Assembly: GCA_051814705.1 (NCBI GenBank) | Contig: JBPWQW010000001.1 | Location: 620,001-684,000, forward strand | DNA from: Geojedonia sp051814705 | GTDB taxonomy: Bacteria > Bacteroidota > Bacteroidia > Flavobacteriales > Flavobacteriaceae | Direction: 5' to 3' | DNA: 64,000 bases | Part shown: positions 9,193-17,679 of the stretch, one piece after another | Layout of the letters: every line of letters starts with the position of its first letter | How positions within the stretch are numbered: the first letter of the stretch is position 1 | Notes under the pieces: generated by a model | Databases searched by the model: none | What the model saw: the letters and a program-made list of their open reading frames with translations, nothing else | What the model was told of the DNA's origin: nothing | Made by a program: the position numbers and the translations under genes

Positions 9193-9737
9193 TGGTTGTT
9201 AAGGAAACTAAATTAAAAGGCTGTTTTGTTATAGAACCCGATGTATTTATAGACAATCGAGGCTATTTTTACGAAAGCTATAATCAAGATAAATTTAATA
9301 AAGCTATAGGGCAAGAGGTCAATTTTGTTCAGGATAACGAATCGTTTTCTACAAAAGGCATCTTAAGAGGGCTTCATTATCAAACGGGAGAACAGGCCCA
9401 AGCCAAGCTTGTAAGAGTTATAGAGGGAGAAGTTTTAGACGTTGTAGTAGATCTGCGGAAGAATTCTCCAACATATGGCGAGCACATCTCTAAAAAATTA
9501 TCAGGAGAAAACAAATCTCAACTTTTTATTCCAAGGGGATTCGCTCATGGCTTTGTGGTTTTGAGTGAGACCGCTATTTTTTCGTATAAATGCGATAATT
9601 TTTATAATAAAGCTGCCGAAGCAGGAATAATTTACAAGGACACAACACTAAACATCGATTGGCTTCTGCCTGATAATGAGCTCCTGATTTCAGAAAAAGA
9701 TGCCATTTTACCAAAATTTGAAGACGCTATAACATGA
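9192..9737 (+). CDS. rfbC: dTDP-4-dehydrorhamnose 3,5-epimerase
   Basis: 181 residues, cupin fold. The active-site His is in GILRGLHYQ (about residues 56-64), and FIPRGFAHGFVVLS carries the second conserved His region. It epimerises C3 and C5 of dTDP-4-keto-6-deoxyglucose. Length matches the family. It overlaps rfbA by one base and rfbD by four (ATGA), consistent with coupled translation. Confidence 0.96.
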   Translation: MVVKETKLKGCFVIEPDVFIDNRGYFYESYNQDKFNKAIGQEVNFVQDNESFSTKGILRGLHYQTGEQAQAKLVRVIEGEVLDVVVDLRKNSPTYGEHISKKLSGENKSQLFIPRGFAHGFVVLSETAIFSYKCDNFYNKAAEAGIIYKDTTLNIDWLLPDNELLISEKDAILPKFEDAIT

Positions 9738-10591
9738 AAACCATATTGGTAACGGGAGGACATGGGCAGCTGGCAAAGTGTATAAAAGATGTAAGTACCA
9801 CATTTGCCGACTTAAAATTTATCTATACCGACCAATCTGAACTTGATATAACCCGTACAGAACAAACCGACACTTTTTTTAACACAAATAAATTGGATTG
9901 GTGTATTAATTGTGCGGCCTATACCGCAGTTGATCGGGCTGAAACGGAACAGAACGTAGCTTTTGAAGTTAATACACTAGGGCCGAAAAACCTCGCTCTA
10001 GCCTGTAAGCAAAATAAGGTGGGATTGATGCACATTTCTACAGATTTTGTTTTTGATGGAACGGCTTCTAAACCGTATTCCGAAACTGATAAAACAAACC
10101 CTCTTGGAGTTTATGGTTTAACAAAATTAGAAGGAGAACAAGAAATTAGTTCAATCCTCAATAAGTATTATATTATCAGAACATCCTGGTTATATTCTGA
10201 GCACGGAAACAACTTTTTAAAAACCATGCTCAGACTTGCAGAGAATACTAATGAAATTAAAGTCGTGTCAGACCAAATTGGATCTCCGACCTACGCCAAG
10301 GATTTAGCCCTTTTAATCTGTAAAATTATCAGCAGACCAAGCCACGACTTTGGAACTTACAATTACAGCAATGAAGGCATTGTGAGTTGGTATGATTTTG
10401 CCAAAGCCATTTTTGAGATTGGAAATCAGCCAATAAAAATAAATCCAATATCAACTGAAGACTATCCAACCCTAGCGAAAAGACCAAAGTTTAGCGTGTT
10501 GGATACCACTAAAATTAAACATACATTTGGAATCCAAATACCCCATTGGAAGGATAGTCTAAAAACAGCAATATCAAAATGCAATGAATAA
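9734..10591 (+). CDS. rfbD: dTDP-4-dehydrorhamnose reductase
   Basis: 285 residues, extended SDR. The NAD(P) motif VTGGHGQLAK is at residues 6-15, HISTDFVFDG at about 101-110 and YGLTKLEGE (Tyr-x3-Lys) at about 129-137. It performs the final reduction to dTDP-L-rhamnose. With rfbB, rfbA and rfbC the pathway is complete within 3.4 kb. It overlaps cysQ by 8 bp, tying rhamnose synthesis to the sulfate-activation genes in one transcript. Confidence 0.96.
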   Translation: MKTILVTGGHGQLAKCIKDVSTTFADLKFIYTDQSELDITRTEQTDTFFNTNKLDWCINCAAYTAVDRAETEQNVAFEVNTLGPKNLALACKQNKVGLMHISTDFVFDGTASKPYSETDKTNPLGVYGLTKLEGEQEISSILNKYYIIRTSWLYSEHGNNFLKTMLRLAENTNEIKVVSDQIGSPTYAKDLALLICKIISRPSHDFGTYNYSNEGIVSWYDFAKAIFEIGNQPIKINPISTEDYPTLAKRPKFSVLDTTKIKHTFGIQIPHWKDSLKTAISKCNE

Positions 10592-11390
10592 CGTAAAACT
10601 GCAAGTAGCAATTGAGGCCTCTTTAAAAGCAGGAAAAGCCGTTATGGAAGTCTATGATACGGTAATTGAAGTTGAATATAAAGACGACAAATCCCCTTTG
10701 ACAGAAGCCGATAAAAGAGCAAATGATATCATCAACTCGTTTTTAATTCCAACTCAAATTCCAATAATAAGTGAGGAAAATAAACAAACCGACTTTGCTG
10801 TTAGAAAAAATTGGAACCTGTGTTGGGTGGTTGATCCGGTAGATGGTACAAAGGAGTTTATCAAGCGAAATGGCGAATTTACGGTAAATATTGCGCTTGT
10901 TGAAAACGGCAAACCGCAACTGGGAGTTATTTACGTTCCGGCGACAAAAGTTGTTTATTTTGCCGATGTCATAAAGGGCAAAGCCTTTAAAACCGAATTG
11001 ACAACTCATGACACCCCTGTTGAAGAAGTGTTTAAAAACGCTGTCCAATTGCAACCAAAACAAGGGAATTCAAACCCAATTCAGGTGGTTGGAAGTCGTT
11101 CACACATGAGCCAAGAAACATTGGATTTTATGGAAAAACTTAAGCAAAACGGAACTGAAGTTGAAATCGTTTCAAAAGGCAGTTCGTTAAAGTTTTGTTT
11201 AGTGGCCGAAGGGAATGCCGACGTGTACCCTCGCTATGCTCCAACCATGGAGTGGGATACCGCCGCAGGTCAGGCCATTTGTAATGCCGTTGGGGTTTCG
11301 GTAATATCAAACCAAACCAATCAACCCTTATTATATAATAAAGAGAATTTGTTGAACCCTTGGTTTTTGGTTTCTAAATATGAAAGATAA
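10584..11390 (+). CDS. cysQ: 3'(2'),5'-bisphosphate nucleotidase CysQ
   Basis: 268 residues of the inositol monophosphatase-like superfamily. Metal-site motifs are visible: SEEN (about 59-62), WVVDPVDGTKEF (about 82-93) and EWDTAAGQA (about 216-224). CysQ hydrolyses 3'-phosphoadenosine 5'-phosphate (PAP) to AMP, removing the by-product of PAPS-using enzymes. Its place before cysC/cysD/cysN supports this substrate over inositol phosphates. It overlaps both neighbours (8 bp with rfbD, 11 bp with the DUF2061 gene). Confidence 0.92.
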   Translation: MNNVKLQVAIEASLKAGKAVMEVYDTVIEVEYKDDKSPLTEADKRANDIINSFLIPTQIPIISEENKQTDFAVRKNWNLCWVVDPVDGTKEFIKRNGEFTVNIALVENGKPQLGVIYVPATKVVYFADVIKGKAFKTELTTHDTPVEEVFKNAVQLQPKQGNSNPIQVVGSRSHMSQETLDFMEKLKQNGTEVEIVSKGSSLKFCLVAEGNADVYPRYAPTMEWDTAAGQAICNAVGVSVISNQTNQPLLYNKENLLNPWFLVSKYER

Positions 11391-11796
11391 ATCACATAAA
11401 CGACATATAGCGAAAGCAATTACATGGCGATTAGTGGGGACTTTAGATACCATGATCGTATCTTGGGCGGTTTCAGGAAACCCATTTATTGGACTTAAAA
11501 TTGGATTGGCCGAGATTACAACCAAAACAGTATTGTATTATTTTCATGAGCGTTTTTGGTTTAGGTCAGAGATATTAAACGCCAATAAACGCCATCTCAT
11601 TAAAACCATTTCATGGCGAGTATTGGGAACTATGGACACTATTCTGTTGGCATGGATTATTTCTGGAAACCCTATGATTGGATTGAAAATAGGAGCAGTA
11701 GAAGTCGTTACTAAAATGCTGCTGTATTTCGTTCATGAAAATATTTGGTATAAATTTGATTATGGTTTAGAAGACAGGAAACAGCAATCGTCATGA
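11380..11796 (+). CDS. Tandem DUF2061 membrane protein
   Basis: 138 residues made of two copies of the DUF2061 unit. Repeat 1 is about 6-62 (KAITWRLVGTLDTMIVSW, then GLKIGLAEITTKTVLYYFHE) and repeat 2 about 70-127 (KTISWRVLGTMDTILLAW, then GLKIGAVEVVTKMLLYFVHE). Each unit has two short hydrophobic segments, so four membrane passes are likely. The function of DUF2061 is not known. It is locked between cysQ and cysC with 11-bp and 4-bp overlaps, which suggests a role in sulfate activation or sulfur transport, by context only. Confidence 0.88.
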   Translation: MKDKSHKRHIAKAITWRLVGTLDTMIVSWAVSGNPFIGLKIGLAEITTKTVLYYFHERFWFRSEILNANKRHLIKTISWRVLGTMDTILLAWIISGNPMIGLKIGAVEVVTKMLLYFVHENIWYKFDYGLEDRKQQSS

Positions 11797-12392
11797 AGGA
11801 AAACATTATACCTCATACATACCAAGTATCAGTACGAGATAGAAGGCAACAAAACAAGCATGGTTCGTTCTTAATTTGGTTCACCGGGTTATCGGGTTCA
11901 GGAAAATCCACAATAGCGAATGCTGTAGAGTTAGAGCTTCATAAATTAGGAATCAAAACCTATACCTTAGATGGGGATAATATTAGAAAAGGCTTAAATA
12001 ATGACCTGACCTTTTCTCCCGAACACCGAACCGAAAACATTAGGCGTATAGCAGAAACAGCCAATTTAATGATAGACGCAGGGCTAGTCGTTTTGGCAGC
12101 ATTTGTATCACCCTACAAAAAAGATAGGGAAAACATTAAAAGTATTGTTAAAGATGTTAATTTTGTCGAAGTTTACATTAATACCAGTATTGAAGAATGT
12201 GAACGTCGCGATGTAAAAGGGCTTTATAAAAAAGCTAGGGCTGGAGAAATTAAGAATATGACTGGTATTTCAGCACCTTACGAAGCACCCGAACATCCTG
12301 ATGTTGAAATTAAAACGGAAAATGAATCAATTACGAATTCAGTAAAAAAAATAATTGATTTTATAACACCAAAACTGTCGAGGCGATCATGA
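11793..12392 (+). CDS. cysC: Adenylyl-sulfate (APS) kinase
   Basis: 199 residues. The P-loop GLSGSGKST is at about residues 33-41, followed by the APS-kinase signatures LDGDNIRKGLN (about 59-69) and FSPEHRTENIRR (about 73-84), with the lid region TGISAPYEAPEHPD (about 159-172). It phosphorylates APS to PAPS. It overlaps both neighbours by 4 bp. PAPS is the sulfate donor for sulfotransferases, and the substrate of PAPS reductases. Confidence 0.97.
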   Translation: MKENIIPHTYQVSVRDRRQQNKHGSFLIWFTGLSGSGKSTIANAVELELHKLGIKTYTLDGDNIRKGLNNDLTFSPEHRTENIRRIAETANLMIDAGLVVLAAFVSPYKKDRENIKSIVKDVNFVEVYINTSIEECERRDVKGLYKKARAGEIKNMTGISAPYEAPEHPDVEIKTENESITNSVKKIIDFITPKLSRRS

Positions 12393-13294
12393 GTAAGTAT
12401 TATTTAAATTATTTAGACGAACTGGAAAGTGAAGCTATTTTTGTGCTGCGAGAAGTCTGGGCACAATTTCAAAACCCGGTCATTTTATTTTCGGGGGGTA
12501 AAGATTCAATTGTAGTGACCCATCTGGCCAGAAAAGCATTTTTCCCTTCTAAAATACCCTTCTCTTTGATGCATGTGGATACAGGGCATAACTTCCCAGA
12601 AACCATTCAGTTTAGGGATGATCTGATTAAGGAATTAGGTGCTAATTTAATAGTGGGATCCGTTCAAGAATCAATAAATCAGGGTCGTGTTGCTGAAGAG
12701 CGAGGTAAAAATGCCACTAGAAATGCGCTACAGATAACAACGCTTTTGGATGCTATTGAGACTAATAAAGTGGATTGTGCTATTGGAGGAGGTCGACGAG
12801 ATGAGGAAAAAGCAAGAGCGAAAGAGCGGTTCTTTTCGCATAGGGACGATTTTGGACAATGGGATCCAAAAAACCAACGCCCGGAATTATGGAATCTTTT
12901 CAACGGTAAATACTTTGAGGGAGAGCATTTTAGGGCTTTCCCAATTAGTAACTGGACCGAAATGGACGTCTGGAACTATATCAAAAGAGAGAACATAGCC
13001 ATTCCTTCGTTGTATTTTGCCCATGAACGCAAAGTCGTGTGGAGACAAAATTCATGGATACCCTATTCGGAGTTTTTAAAACTTGAGGAAAAAGAAGAAG
13101 TGGTGACCAAAAAGATTCGATTCAGGACTTTGGGCGATATTACCATTACCGGTGGAATTGAATCTGATGCCGACACTTTGGAGAAAATTGCCATGGAAGT
13201 TTCAGCAATGCGCCAAACAGAACGTGGCAATCGCAGTGACGACAAACGTTCAGAATCGGCGATGGAAGATCGAAAACGGCAAGGGTACTTCTAA
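12389..13294 (+). CDS. cysD: Sulfate adenylyltransferase subunit 2
   Basis: 301 residues, PAPS-reductase/ATP-PPase fold. The PP-loop FSGGKDSIVV is at about residues 33-42, GGGRRDEEKARAKER at about 132-146 and the C-terminal RGNRSDD signature near 279-285. With CysN it makes APS from sulfate and ATP. Length is typical. A GxxExxY gene separates it from cysN, which is unusual because the two subunit genes are normally adjacent. Confidence 0.96.
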   Translation: MSKYYLNYLDELESEAIFVLREVWAQFQNPVILFSGGKDSIVVTHLARKAFFPSKIPFSLMHVDTGHNFPETIQFRDDLIKELGANLIVGSVQESINQGRVAEERGKNATRNALQITTLLDAIETNKVDCAIGGGRRDEEKARAKERFFSHRDDFGQWDPKNQRPELWNLFNGKYFEGEHFRAFPISNWTEMDVWNYIKRENIAIPSLYFAHERKVVWRQNSWIPYSEFLKLEEKEEVVTKKIRFRTLGDITITGGIESDADTLEKIAMEVSAMRQTERGNRSDDKRSESAMEDRKRQGYF

Positions 13295-13326
13295 TTAACG
13301 CGAATTAAAACGAAAAAGCCTAATTG

Positions 13327-13716
13327 ATGGGTGAAACAAAAATTTTATACAAAGAAGAAAGTTATAAAATTATTGGAGCCTGTATGAAAGTAAATCGTGA
13401 ATTAGGTAGTGGTTTTTTAGAAGCCGTTTATGAAGAAGCATTAAAAAAGGAATTTGACAATTCAAGTATTCCATTTGATTGTCAAGTTAAACTTAATATA
13501 TTTTATGATGGAGAACAAATGGATAAATTTTACAGAGCAGATTTTATTTGTTATAATAAGATTATTTTAGAAGTAAAATCAGTTACTCAAATACCGAACT
13601 CCTTTTATGCCCAGCTAAAAAACTATTTGGCCGCCACTAAAATGGAATTAGGAATGTTAATCAATTTTGGACAGCCTTCTTTAACTTATAAAAGAATAAT
13701 AAATACCAACAATTAG
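13327..13716 (+). CDS. GxxExxY protein (PDDEXK_3-type)
   Basis: 129 residues from the ATG at 13327; an in-frame TTG one codon upstream is a less likely start. The name-giving motif appears as GSGFLEAVYEEAL (about residues 27-39), and a possible nuclease-fold core as YRADFICYNKIILEVKSV (about 74-91, Asp then Glu-x-Lys). The family is widespread and of unknown role; the fold is related to PD-(D/E)XK nucleases. It is inserted between cysD and cysN, 32 bp after the former and 51 bp before the latter, with no functional link that I can see. Confidence 0.88.
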   Translation: MGETKILYKEESYKIIGACMKVNRELGSGFLEAVYEEALKKEFDNSSIPFDCQVKLNIFYDGEQMDKFYRADFICYNKIILEVKSVTQIPNSFYAQLKNYLAATKMELGMLINFGQPSLTYKRIINTNN

Positions 13717-13767
13717 CGATAATACAATTCGGATAATTCGTTTAAAATTCGCTGAAATTAGTATAAA

Positions 13768-15021
13768 ATGTTAGACAACAATCAATTATTACGTTTTACA
13801 ACTGCAGGAAGTGTAGATGATGGCAAGAGTACGCTTATAGGCCGCTTGCTATACGACTCCAAATCCATTTTTGAAGACCAATTGGAAGCCATTGAATCGA
13901 CCAGTAAAAGAAAAGGTCATGAAGGTGTCGACTTGGCATTGTTCACAGATGGCTTACGGGACGAAAGGGAACAAGGCATAACTATTGACGTAGCCTATCG
14001 CTATTTTACAACGCCAAAGCGCAAATTTATTATAGCCGATACCCCTGGGCATATTCAATATACCCGAAACATGGTTACTGGAGCTTCAACAGCAAATGCC
14101 GCTATTATTTTGGTGGATGCCAGACATGGCGTTATTGAACAAACCAAAAGGCATTCGTTCATCGCTTCATTGTTGCAAATCCCTCATGTTATTGTATGTA
14201 TTAATAAAATGGATCTTGTTGATTTTTCAGAAGAAGCTTATAATTCGGTCATTCGCCAGTTTGAAAATTTTTCTTCCAAGATGGTCATAAAAGATGTTCG
14301 GTTTATTCCCATAAGTGCCTTATTGGGCGATAATGTGGTGAACCGTTCCAAAAATATGGATTGGTATCAAGGAGCGACACTTTTATATACCCTCGAGACG
14401 ATTTATGTTAGCAGTGATACGAACAAGGTCGATGCCAGATTTCCTGTACAGACGGTATTACGGCCACAACGGGAAGGCTTTATTGATTACAGGGGCTATG
14501 CAGGACGTATAGCTAGTGGAATGTTTAGAGTTGGTGACGACATAGTTGTCATGCCCTCTGGGTTTAGTTCAAAGATCAAAACCATAGATACCTTTGATGC
14601 CTCTTTAGAGGAAGCCTTCACTCCCATGTCTATTTCGATGACCTTAGAAGATGATATCGATATTAGTCGAGGCGATATGATTGTAAGGTCAAACAACCGG
14701 CCCGAAGCTTCACAAGATATTGAAGTCATGCTCTGCTGGCTTGGAAATGACCAAGCCAAACCTAGAGCGAAATACACCATTAAGCATACCTCCAACGAGC
14801 AAACAGCCATGATTAAAGAAGTGATTTATAAGTTTGACATCAATACTTTAGAACGAAAAACGGATGATAAAGAGCTGAGAATGAACGACATTTCTAAAGT
14901 AAAAATACGAACTACAAAACCTTTAATGGTAGATGCTTACAGAGAAAACAGAACCACAGGAAGTGTTATTTTGGTGGACGATGCCACTAATGAGACTGTG
15001 GCTGCGGGGATGATTGTTTAG
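13768..15021 (+). CDS. cysN: Sulfate adenylyltransferase subunit 1 (GTPase)
   Basis: 417 residues, EF-Tu-like GTPase. P-loop GSVDDGKSTL at about residues 11-20, DTPGHIQYTRNM (G3) at about 91-102, NKMDLVD (G4) at about 145-151, then beta-barrel domains 2 and 3. It drives APS formation by CysD through GTP hydrolysis. It has no fused APS kinase; that activity is the separate cysC. It ends the sulfate-activation block before a 91-bp gap. Confidence 0.96.
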   Translation: MLDNNQLLRFTTAGSVDDGKSTLIGRLLYDSKSIFEDQLEAIESTSKRKGHEGVDLALFTDGLRDEREQGITIDVAYRYFTTPKRKFIIADTPGHIQYTRNMVTGASTANAAIILVDARHGVIEQTKRHSFIASLLQIPHVIVCINKMDLVDFSEEAYNSVIRQFENFSSKMVIKDVRFIPISALLGDNVVNRSKNMDWYQGATLLYTLETIYVSSDTNKVDARFPVQTVLRPQREGFIDYRGYAGRIASGMFRVGDDIVVMPSGFSSKIKTIDTFDASLEEAFTPMSISMTLEDDIDISRGDMIVRSNNRPEASQDIEVMLCWLGNDQAKPRAKYTIKHTSNEQTAMIKEVIYKFDINTLERKTDDKELRMNDISKVKIRTTKPLMVDAYRENRTTGSVILVDDATNETVAAGMIV

Positions 15022-15050
15022 ATAATCTTAGAGAGGGGCATTAATTATAG

Positions 15051-15058
15051 TATTTTTG
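15051..15058 (+). promoter_or_regulatory. Candidate -7 box upstream of the AT-rich glycan segment
   Basis: TATTTTTG matches TAnnTTTG in the 91-bp gap between cysN and the epimerase gene; no -33 TTTG is found at normal spacing. An imperfect inverted repeat (ACTATA at 15071 and TATAGT ending at 15089) follows it. The gap may hold a separate promoter for the downstream segment. Confidence 0.35.
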
Positions 15059-15112
15059 TTCTTTAAAAGGACTATATAATTCATATAGTTATAATGAGAT
15101 GTCAAAGTATTA

Positions 15113-16252
15113 ATGAAAAAGAAAAACCTTATTGTATTTGGAACCCGACCGGAGGCTATTAAAATGGCTCCGTTGATTAAAGAATTTCAAAAAAACAAAG
15201 AAATATTTACAACAAAAGTCTGCATTACTGCACAACATAGGGAAATGTTAGACCAAGTACTCTCTTTTTTTGAAATTGTTCCTGATTATGACCTTGATTT
15301 AATGAAGCCGAATCAAGATCTTTACCATTTAACAGCTGATATTATCACAAGTTTGAAGCCAATTTTGGAAGAGTTTCAACCAGATTATGTATTTGTACAT
15401 GGTGATACCACTACCACCATGGCGGCAAGTTTGGCCGCATTTTATTCAGGGGCAAAAGTATGTCATGTGGAAGCGGGTTTAAGAACTTTTAATAAACGTT
15501 CTCCATTTCCTGAAGAAATGAATAGATCTGTCACGGGGAGTATTTCAGATTTTCATTTTTCTCCAACAGCAACATCTAAACAGAATTTATTGAATGAAAA
15601 CATTTCTGAATCCACTATTTTGGTGACTGGAAATACGGTCATTGATGCATTACAATTTAGTGCTCAGAGAGTAACATCCTCTGAATATTCTGACAAAGAG
15701 GTAGAATATCTTAAAGGAATTTTAGATGATTCTAAGAAATTAGTATTGGTAACAGGACACAGAAGAGAGAGCCATGGACAAGGATTTATTAATATTTGCA
15801 CAGCGTTAAAACAAATTGTAATTGAGAATTCAGATACTCAAATTGTGTATCCGGTTCATTTAAACCCAAAAGTGCAAAAACCAGTATATGAATTACTAGG
15901 AAAAATAAATAATATAAAATTGATAAGCCCCTTGTCATACCCCGCATTTGTTTGGTTAATGAATCAATCTTATTTAATTATTACAGATAGTGGTGGTGTT
16001 CAAGAAGAAGCCCCAAGTTTAGGGAAGCCGGTTTTAGTGATGCGTGATACAACAGAACGGCCAGAGGCAGTTGAAGTTGGTACAGTATTGTTGGTAGGGA
16101 CCAATAAAGAAGCGATTTTTGAAGAAGCAAATCGTTTGTTAAACAATAAAGAAGCTTATGATAAAATGAGTAGATTACACAATCCCTATGGAGACGGAAA
16201 AGCTTGTAAAAAAATAGTTGAGTTTATTTTAAATAAATCCGCAAATAGCTAA
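15113..16252 (+). CDS. wecB: UDP-N-acetylglucosamine 2-epimerase (non-hydrolysing)
   Basis: 379 residues, GT-B-like fold. Family signatures: FGTRPEAIKMAPLI (about residues 9-22), VHGDTTTTMA (about 99-108), HVEAGLRTFNKRSPFPEE (about 117-134, with the catalytic acids), TDSGGVQEEAPSLGKPVLVMRDTTERPE in the C-terminal domain. It interconverts UDP-GlcNAc and UDP-ManNAc. No UDP-ManNAc dehydrogenase is next to it, so ManNAc itself may be incorporated. A second, divergent epimerase is at 33389-34483. Confidence 0.94.
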   Translation: MKKKNLIVFGTRPEAIKMAPLIKEFQKNKEIFTTKVCITAQHREMLDQVLSFFEIVPDYDLDLMKPNQDLYHLTADIITSLKPILEEFQPDYVFVHGDTTTTMAASLAAFYSGAKVCHVEAGLRTFNKRSPFPEEMNRSVTGSISDFHFSPTATSKQNLLNENISESTILVTGNTVIDALQFSAQRVTSSEYSDKEVEYLKGILDDSKKLVLVTGHRRESHGQGFINICTALKQIVIENSDTQIVYPVHLNPKVQKPVYELLGKINNIKLISPLSYPAFVWLMNQSYLIITDSGGVQEEAPSLGKPVLVMRDTTERPEAVEVGTVLLVGTNKEAIFEEANRLLNNKEAYDKMSRLHNPYGDGKACKKIVEFILNKSANS

Positions 16253-16263
16253 ACCCTAATGAA

Positions 16264-17679
16264 ATGAATGAAGGGATAAAAGGATTTGGATGGAATTCTA
16301 TAGCACAGGGATATAAAGTCCTTTTTTCTTCAGTAGTTTTAGTCATTTTAGCTAGATTAATTTCAGTAGAAGAGTTCGGTATAATAGGAATGTCTACAGT
16401 TTTTGTGTTATTTTTCAACACATTATTAAATATTGGTTTTGACAGCTCTATTATTTATTCTAAAACTTTAAAAGATAAACACCTATTTTCATTATTTCTT
16501 CTTAATGTAACTATTGGTGTATTTATATATTTTATAGGGTATTTATCCGCCCCACTTATTTCAGAATTTTATAAAAACAATCAAATTACTATAATATTTA
16601 GGGCCTTAATTTTTGGAGCACTTTTTTCAAGCTTAGGTATCGTTTCTAAAGGTGTTTTACAAAAGAATTTAGAATTTAAAAAAATAGCATTAATAGATTT
16701 AATAGGTATTACACTTGCGGGATTAGTAGCAATAACCATGGCATTGCGTGATTATGGATATTGGGCACTAATTCTTCAACAATTATTAACGGTAGGATTA
16801 ACATCATTAGGCTATTTAGTAATTTCTTATAACAAAGTATTTAAATCTATAACTATTAGATTTGACATTATAAAAGAGCACTTTAAATTTGGGTATAATG
16901 TTTTTATATTTAACGTAGTAAATTTTTTCGCACAACAATTAGATGTATTGTTAATAGGCAGATTGCTGGGTGAAGCAGAAACGGGTTTATACATATTAGC
17001 CTTTAATTTAGTTTTAAAACCAATAGGATTATTAGTTCAGGTTTTTAATAAGACACTCTATCCTATTTTGGCTCAATTTGATAAAGAATCAATTGCAGAG
17101 AAATATTCAGAGTATACTTTGTTGTTTTTCTTTGTTTTCTCTCCTTTGATTATTTTCTGTATTTCGTTAAGCCAAATTTTAGCTCCGTATATTTTAACAA
17201 GCAAATGGCATGCTATTCTTTTGCTGTTAATTGTATTTGGCTACCAATCTATTAGAACAATTTTAGCATCACCCTCAGGTTTGTTGTTTTTACTAACTGG
17301 AAATCCAAAGAAACAATGGAGGTTCTCATTATTTATTTCTATTCCTTTAAGGATTCTTGGAATGTTTTTAGGCTATATAATTTTCAAATCAGCTTTAGGA
17401 ATTGTTATAGGGATAAATATTTTTGCAACTGCCGAAATGATAGCTGGATTTTATATTACCTTTAAGTTAGTAGACTTAAAAATAGTTGATTATTTAAAGG
17501 TTTTTAAGGAAGAGTTTATTAGTTTGATTTTATTATCAGGGGGCTTTATAATTATAAATATATTTATTGATTATGAGTGGATTTCATTGCTGGCTCAATG
17601 TATTTGTTTCTTAGGATTTATATTGTTTAAGAAAGAAAAATTAAATTATTTATTGTTTAGAATGAAAGTGATTATATGA
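16264..17679 (+). CDS. Wzx-like polysaccharide flippase
   Basis: 471 residues, strongly hydrophobic, with about 12-14 predicted membrane segments, of the MOP superfamily polysaccharide transporters (LARLISVEEFGIIGMSTVF near the N-terminus and LLIGRLLGEAETGLYILAF in the middle are typical). It should flip lipid-linked repeat units to the periplasmic face. It begins the AT-rich run of glycosyltransferase and polymerase genes and overlaps the next gene by 4 bp. Confidence 0.88.
   Translation: MNEGIKGFGWNSIAQGYKVLFSSVVLVILARLISVEEFGIIGMSTVFVLFFNTLLNIGFDSSIIYSKTLKDKHLFSLFLLNVTIGVFIYFIGYLSAPLISEFYKNNQITIIFRALIFGALFSSLGIVSKGVLQKNLEFKKIALIDLIGITLAGLVAITMALRDYGYWALILQQLLTVGLTSLGYLVISYNKVFKSITIRFDIIKEHFKFGYNVFIFNVVNFFAQQLDVLLIGRLLGEAETGLYILAFNLVLKPIGLLVQVFNKTLYPILAQFDKESIAEKYSEYTLLFFFVFSPLIIFCISLSQILAPYILTSKWHAILLLLIVFGYQSIRTILASPSGLLFLLTGNPKKQWRFSLFISIPLRILGMFLGYIIFKSALGIVIGINIFATAEMIAGFYITFKLVDLKIVDYLKVFKEEFISLILLSGGFIIINIFIDYEWISLLAQCICFLGFILFKKEKLNYLLFRMKVII

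Noticed and set aside
12679..12903. Minus-strand frame inside cysD
   Set aside because: Overlaps a fully conserved coding region on the other strand and has low-complexity Ser/Arg-rich content.
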